Shown: piece by piece, positions 5,757-8,885 of the stretch
Position numbering within the stretch: the first letter of the stretch is position 1
How the letters are laid out: each line of letters starts with the position of its first letter
Assembly (NCBI GenBank): GCA_002898915.1
Contig: BEHO01000030.1
Coordinates: 1 to 8,885 of the forward strand
DNA length: 8,885 nt
Reading direction: 5' to 3'
Source: a bacterium HR12
GTDB lineage: Bacteria > Actinomycetota > UBA4738 > HRBIN12
The notes under the pieces: model-generated
What the model was told of the DNA's origin: nothing
The model's input: the letters and a program-made list of their open reading frames with translations, nothing else
Database searches by the model: none
Made by a program: the position numbers and the translations under genes

Positions 5757-7232
5757 GTGATGGGCGCGTTCTTCCGACGGATCGCCGAGGGGATACGATC
5801 GCTCGGTCCCGAGGACCTCGCCCGCCTCCGCGACATGCTCGCCGAACTGAACGAGATGATCGAGCGGCGGGACCGAGGGGAGCCGGTGGACTTCGAGGGG
5901 TTCATGGGGCGCTACGGCGACCTCTTCCCGGATCGCCCCGCGTCGCTCGAGGAGCTCTTGGAGCGTATGGCCCGCCGGATGGCGGCGTTCTCGCGCCTGC
6001 TCGCCTCGCTCCCGCCCGAACAGCAGGCCGAGCTCCGCGAGCTCGCCGAGCAGGTCCTTCGGGATCTCGACCTCGCCTTCGAGGTGGATCGGCTGGCGGC
6101 CCACCTGTCGGCGATGTACCCGGAGCTCGGTTGGTCCGAGGCGGCTCCCCCCGGGGAGGGCGAGGAGGCGTCGCCCCTCGCGGCGACGGTGGACGTGATG
6201 GAGCGGCTCCACGAGTACGAGGAGCTCGAGCGCGCCGCCCGGCAGGACTATCCGGGGGCCACGATCGCCGACGTCGACGAGGAGGCCGTGCGGCGGGCCC
6301 TCGGCGAGGCGGCGGCGCTCGACCTCCGGCGGCTGAAGCGGATCGAGCGCGCCCTGGAGGAGGCGGGGGTGCTGGCCCGTCGGCACGGGCGGCTGGAGGT
6401 CACCCCCCTCGGCGCGCGCAAGCTCGGTGAGCGGGCGCTGGCCCGGGTCTTCGAGCACCTGCGTCGGGACCGAGAGGGGGCCCACGAGGCGCGTGACCCG
6501 GGGGGCGTCGCCGAGCCGACCGGCGCCACCCGCCCCTGGCGGTTCGGCGACGTCGGGCAGATCTCCGTGCAGCGCACGGTGTTCAACGCCATCGTGCGGG
6601 AGGGTCCGGGGCGGGCGCCGCGCCTCGCGCCGGAGGACTTCGAGCTCGTCGAGGCGGAGCAGCGGACGGAGACGGCGACGGCCCTCCTCCTCGACCTGTC
6701 GTTCTCGATGCCGCTCCGGGGGCACTTCGTGCACGCCAAGCGGATGGCGCTCGCGCTCCACGCGCTCATCGAGGGACGGTACCCGCACGACACGCTGTAC
6801 CTCATCGGCTTCAGCGACTACGCCAGGCGGATGGAGCCGCGGGACCTGGCCGCCCCCGGGTTCGAGCGGGTGTACGGGACGAACATGCACCACGCGTTCC
6901 ACCTCGCGGGCCGGCTCCTCGCCGAGCACCCGAGGGCCGCGCGGCAGGTGATCATGGTCACCGACGGGGAGCCCACGGCCCACCTGGAGGGGGAACGGTC
7001 GTTCTTCTCCTGGCCGCCCGTGCCCCGGACGATCGAGCTCACCCTGGCCGAGGCGGTGCGCCTCGCGCGCGCCGGCGTCACGCTGAACGTCTTCATGCTC
7101 GAGGGCAGCCCGGGTCTGGTGCGGTTCATGGAGCGCCTCGCGCAGCTCACGGCGGGGCGCGTCTTCCTCATGGACGACCGGGAGCTCGGCGCCTTCGTGG
7201 TACGGGACTACGTCTCGCGGCGGGGGCGCTGA
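5757..7232 (+). CDS. VWA-domain protein, C-terminal piece with intact MIDAS
   Basis: The 491-residue continuation of the AAA+ ATPase's partner. Residues 1-115 are helical and rich in Arg, Glu and Leu (LRDMLAELNEMIERR, LEELLERMARRMAAF). A middle region of about 120-290 includes a helical segment and a linker. The C-terminal von Willebrand A domain has a complete metal-ion-dependent adhesion site: D313-L-S-F-S317, T375 in GTNMHH, and D403 in TDGE. A restart could use the GTG at 5757 or the ATG at 5760. The nearest GGAG (5738-5741) is 15 bases away, so translation would depend on coupling to termination at 5751, or on readthrough. Joined with the 150-residue piece the chain would be about 642 residues, the size I recall for intact relatives. 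With the AAA+ protein it probably forms a chelatase-like or chaperone-like complex. Confidence 0.88.
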   Translation: MMGAFFRRIAEGIRSLGPEDLARLRDMLAELNEMIERRDRGEPVDFEGFMGRYGDLFPDRPASLEELLERMARRMAAFSRLLASLPPEQQAELRELAEQVLRDLDLAFEVDRLAAHLSAMYPELGWSEAAPPGEGEEASPLAATVDVMERLHEYEELERAARQDYPGATIADVDEEAVRRALGEAAALDLRRLKRIERALEEAGVLARRHGRLEVTPLGARKLGERALARVFEHLRRDREGAHEARDPGGVAEPTGATRPWRFGDVGQISVQRTVFNAIVREGPGRAPRLAPEDFELVEAEQRTETATALLLDLSFSMPLRGHFVHAKRMALALHALIEGRYPHDTLYLIGFSDYARRMEPRDLAAPGFERVYGTNMHHAFHLAGRLLAEHPRAARQVIMVTDGEPTAHLEGERSFFSWPPVPRTIELTLAEAVRLARAGVTLNVFMLEGSPGLVRFMERLAQLTAGRVFLMDDRELGAFVVRDYVSRRGR

Positions 7233-7247
7233 GGGGGCCGGCCCGGG

Positions 7248-8069
7248 TCAGCCGGAGCGGTCCCACCAGAGCGTGGCGACGACGTGCTCGGGCGGGCCCG
7301 CGCTCCAGAGCCCGTCGCGCAGGGCGAGGTACTCCCCGAGGGCCTCCGCGACCTCCGGGTCCCGCTCCGGCGGCAGGCACAGCCGCCGGCGGACGAGGGC
7401 CACGGCGTCCTCGCGGCGCTCGAAGCCGCTCGCGCGCGGCGGCCGCGTCTCGCGCTCGAGGCGCACGGGGTACCCCAGCTCGGCCAGGGCCTCGGCGGCG
7501 TCGGCCGCCGTCGGGCCGTCGGGGCGCTCGAGCCCGTGGAACCGGCGCCACAGGTCGTTCATCCAGGCGAGCGGGTGCTCCCACGTGATCTCGATCACCA
7601 CCCGACGGCGGGCGTGATCGTCGAGGGCCCGCACGAACGGCTCGAGGTCCGCCACGTTGTAGAGGACGTGGTGGCACACGACGACGTCGGCCGGCGGAAC
7701 CCGAGGGGCGACCGCCGGCCACTCGCCGAGGACGGTCTCGATCTCGACGTCGATGCCGCGGGCGGCGTCCCGGAAGGCCTCGAGCATGCTCTCGGAGGAG
7801 TCCACGCCGACGATCCTCCCGGCCCGGGAGGCGAGGGGGAGGGACGAGCCGCCGCCCCCCACGCCGACGTCGAGCACCGTGCCCCCCTCCGGCAGGGCCT
7901 CGAGGGCGCGACGGGTCGAGAGCCCCGGGGCGAGCTCGACCGAGCTCCGGCCCCGTCGGGCCATGAGGTCCCTGGGGAACCCCCAGGGGGACTCGGGCGC
8001 CCGCGCCAGGATCTCCTCGGGGATCCCCCAACCCCCGAGGAGCTCGCGCCATCGCTCGACCGCGCCCAC
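7248..8069 (-). CDS. Class I SAM-dependent methyltransferase
   Basis: A 273-residue methyltransferase transferring a methyl group from S-adenosylmethionine to an unknown acceptor. Motif I is VLDVGVGGGG at residues 65-74, with D67 central. The acidic residue that binds the ribose is D90 in GVDSSESM. Motif IV reads DVVVCHHVLYNV. The N-terminal 60 residues are a Trp- and Pro-rich lead-in, and the C-terminal part (ITWEHPLAWMNDLWRRFHG onward) probably shapes the acceptor pocket. I choose the GTG at 8069 because a TACAGT hexamer on this strand ends 6 bases upstream; a later ATG at LMARRG would remove residues normally placed before motif I. The open frame continues upstream through the urease gene, but only as a shadow. 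It is convergent with the VWA gene (15 bases between stops) and divergent from urease. Its substrate cannot be read from the sequence. Confidence 0.85.
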   Translation of the reverse strand: MGAVERWRELLGGWGIPEEILARAPESPWGFPRDLMARRGRSSVELAPGLSTRRALEALPEGGTVLDVGVGGGGSSLPLASRAGRIVGVDSSESMLEAFRDAARGIDVEIETVLGEWPAVAPRVPPADVVVCHHVLYNVADLEPFVRALDDHARRRVVIEITWEHPLAWMNDLWRRFHGLERPDGPTAADAAEALAELGYPVRLERETRPPRASGFERREDAVALVRRRLCLPPERDPEVAEALGEYLALRDGLWSAGPPEHVVATLWWDRSG

Positions 8070-8075
8070 GCGCTC

Positions 8076-8081
8076 ACTGTA
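8076..8081 (-). promoter_or_regulatory. Putative -10 element for the methyltransferase gene
   Basis: On the minus strand this reads TACAGT, a TAnnnT match, 6 bases before the GTG at 8069. Leaderless transcription is the simplest reading. It overlaps the plus-strand hexamer at 8080-8085 by two bases. Confidence 0.45.
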
Positions 8082-8085
8082 GAGT
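8080..8085 (+). promoter_or_regulatory. Putative -10 element for the urease operon
   Basis: TAGAGT fits TAnnnT. A start about 7 bases downstream would fall near 8092, just before the small frame at 8098 and some 25 bases before UreAB. No clear -35 hexamer is seen; the upstream bases code for the methyltransferase on the other strand. Confidence 0.35.
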
Positions 8086-8097
8086 CCGGCGCGGAGG

Positions 8098-8121
8098 ATG
8101 GCCCGCGGGACCACGCGATGA
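8098..8121 (+). CDS. Possible seven-codon upstream frame overlapping the UreAB start
   Basis: ATG at 8098 opens a frame reading MARGTTR and then TGA at 8119-8121, overlapping the UreAB ATG by ATGA. If transcription starts near 8092 this ATG is almost at the 5' end of the message, and ribosomes could pass on to UreAB by coupling. There is no independent evidence that it is translated, and so short a frame can arise by chance. Confidence 0.2.
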   Translation: MARGTTR

Positions 8122-8705
8122 ACCTCGGCCCGACCGAGGAGGAACGGCTCCGGATCTTCCTGGCGGCGGAGCTCGCGCGCCGGGCGCTCGCGCGCGGGCT
8201 CCGGCTCAACGCCCCCGAGGCCGCGGCGCTGATCTGCGACGAGATGCACTGGGCCGCGCGGGCCGGGGCGAGCTTCGAGGAGGTCCTGGAGGCCGGGCGG
8301 CGGGCGCTCTCGCGCGACCAGGTGCTCGAGGGCGTGCCCGAGGTCCTCGCCGAGATCCGGCTGGAGGTGCTGCTCGAGGAGGGGACGCGCCTCGTCGTGC
8401 TGCGGAACGCCCTCGGCGAGCCGGGCGAGGGTGGTCCGGGGGCGGTCCGGCCGGCCGAGGGGGACGTCGAGCTCGCCCCCGGCCGTCCGCGGATCCGGCT
8501 CACCGTCCGGAACACCTCGAGCCGGCCGGTCCGCGTCTCGTCCCACTACCCGTTCTGGCGAGCGAACGAGCGCCTGGTCTTCGATCGCGAGGCCGCGCGC
8601 GGGCGCCGGCTCGACATCCCGGCGGGAACCTCGGTGCGCTGGGGGCCGGGAGAGACCAAGGAGGTCACGTTGGTCGCCTACGGCGGGGAGGGGGGAGCGC
8701 CGTGA
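8118..8705 (+). CDS. ureAB: Urease gamma-beta fusion subunit (UreAB)
   Basis: Structural subunit of nickel urease, which hydrolyses urea to ammonia and carbamate. Residues 1-100 are the gamma subunit: [11 protein letters not shown], the [15 protein letters not shown] segment, and the signature [10 protein letters not shown] at 66-75. Residues from about 102 are beta: PGEGGPGAV, the [11 protein letters not shown] strand, [21 protein letters not shown], and VTLVAYGG. Gamma-beta fusions occur in several bacteria, including Helicobacter and some actinomycetes. Two oddities stand out. The beta part stops at GGEGGAP, where most relatives continue about 15-20 residues with a GFNGLVNG-like tail. The usual SHYHFFEVN motif reads SHYPFWRAN at 142-150. 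The start ATG has only a weak GGGA (8107-8110) upstream. The TGA overlaps a GTG at 8702. Confidence 0.93.
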   Translation: MNLGPTEEERLRIFLAAELARRALARGLRLNAPEAAALICDEMHWAARAGASFEEVLEAGRRALSRDQVLEGVPEVLAEIRLEVLLEEGTRLVVLRNALGEPGEGGPGAVRPAEGDVELAPGRPRIRLTVRNTSSRPVRVSSHYPFWRANERLVFDREAARGRRLDIPAGTSVRWGPGETKEVTLVAYGGEGGAP

Positions 8706-8764
8706 GCACGGAGCGACCGCGCCGCGCCACCCACCGGGCGCCGGCGGGGGTGTCCCCGCGGTGA
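8702..8764 (+). CDS. 20-codon frame bridging UreAB and UreC
   Basis: A GTG at 8702 overlaps the UreAB stop (GTGA), and the frame runs 20 codons to a TGA at 8762-8764 that again overlaps a GTG, the likely UreC start. The product would be basic and Pro/Arg-rich ([20 protein letters not shown]) and resembles nothing I know. It may be a coupling frame, the frameshifted tail of the beta subunit, or chance. Confidence 0.25.
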   Translation: MSTERPRRATHRAPAGVSPR

Positions 8765-8885
8765 GGCTCCCCCGCGCCGAGTACCTGCGGCGGTACGGTC
8801 CGACCACCGGGGACCGCGTGCGCCTGGCCGATACCGACCTCTGGGTCCGGGTCGAGGCGGACCACGTGGGGGCGGGGGACGAGCC
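8761..8885 (+). CDS. ureC: Urease alpha subunit, N-terminus (3' truncated)
   Basis: The first 41 codons of the catalytic subunit, cut by the right edge. The frame reads [19 protein letters not shown], then [21 protein letters not shown], matching the conserved UreC opening (YxxxxGPTxGDxVRLADTxLxxxVExD, then GDE). The GTG at 8761 is the only reasonable start: it places the motif at the usual distance from the N-terminus and overlaps the TGA of the small frame before it. The nickel ligands lie beyond the window. Its position right after UreAB is the standard urease order. Confidence 0.92.
   Translation, partial: MRLPRAEYLRRYGPTTGDRVRLADTDLWVRVEADHVGAGDE

Noticed and set aside
4113..6983. A 956-codon open frame on the minus strand across the AAA+/VWA module
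   Set aside because: The translation is low-complexity (Arg, Glu, Pro, Gly, Leu), matches no family and lies opposite well-supported genes. Long antisense frames are usual at this GC content.
7228..7252. GGGCCGGCCC palindrome between the convergent VWA and methyltransferase stops, as a terminator
   Set aside because: The palindrome has no loop, the flanking arms pair for only four bases, and there is no T-run on either strand. It is likely a by-product of GC content and facing TGA codons.
7284..8117. Plus-strand open frame upstream of and continuous with UreAB, which would give a 473-residue protein
   Set aside because: The first 278 codons lie opposite the methyltransferase and resemble nothing. 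The gamma subunit has its normal N-terminus at 8118.

Overview
The window is about 70% GC with short intergenic gaps, frequent GTG starts, start/stop overlaps, and several starts only 6 to 9 bases behind a TAnnnT hexamer. This suggests a high-GC actinomycete (Actinomycetota), where leaderless transcripts are common. I cannot name a genus. No rRNA, tRNA, CRISPR array, insertion sequence or prophage gene is visible, and no gene-free stretch exceeds about 50 bases.

Bases 1-2868 (+) hold most of a polyamine-type ABC importer: a solute-binding lipoprotein cut by the left edge but still showing its LAAC lipobox, then two permeases (PotB-like and PotC-like), the last two overlapping by GTGA. The ATPase is not in the window and may lie upstream.

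Bases 2903-7232 (+) hold a AAA+/VWA module. A Mg-chelatase/MoxR-like AAA+ ATPase is followed by a four-helix membrane protein, a small protein with a degenerate NERD-like pattern, and a VWA-domain protein. The VWA protein is in two pieces because one in-frame TAG separates a 150-residue N-terminal helical part from the 491-residue remainder, which carries an intact MIDAS site. Both pieces are in the same frame and look undecayed. From memory, relatives of this protein (for example the neighbour of the AAA+ gene in mycobacteria) are one polypeptide of about 630-670 residues. AAA+/VWA pairs generally act together as ATP-driven chelatase- or chaperone-like machines; the client here is unknown.

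Bases 7248-8069 (-) encode a class I SAM-dependent methyltransferase. A 48-base divergent promoter region follows, with overlapping -10-like hexamers on both strands, and then the start of a urease operon (+): a fused gamma-beta subunit (UreAB) with an unusually short C-terminus, a 20-codon gap that itself reads as a small overlapping frame, and the first 41 codons of urease alpha (UreC), cut by the right edge. Polyamine uptake and urease both concern organic nitrogen, but nothing in the sequence ties the AAA+/VWA module to either.
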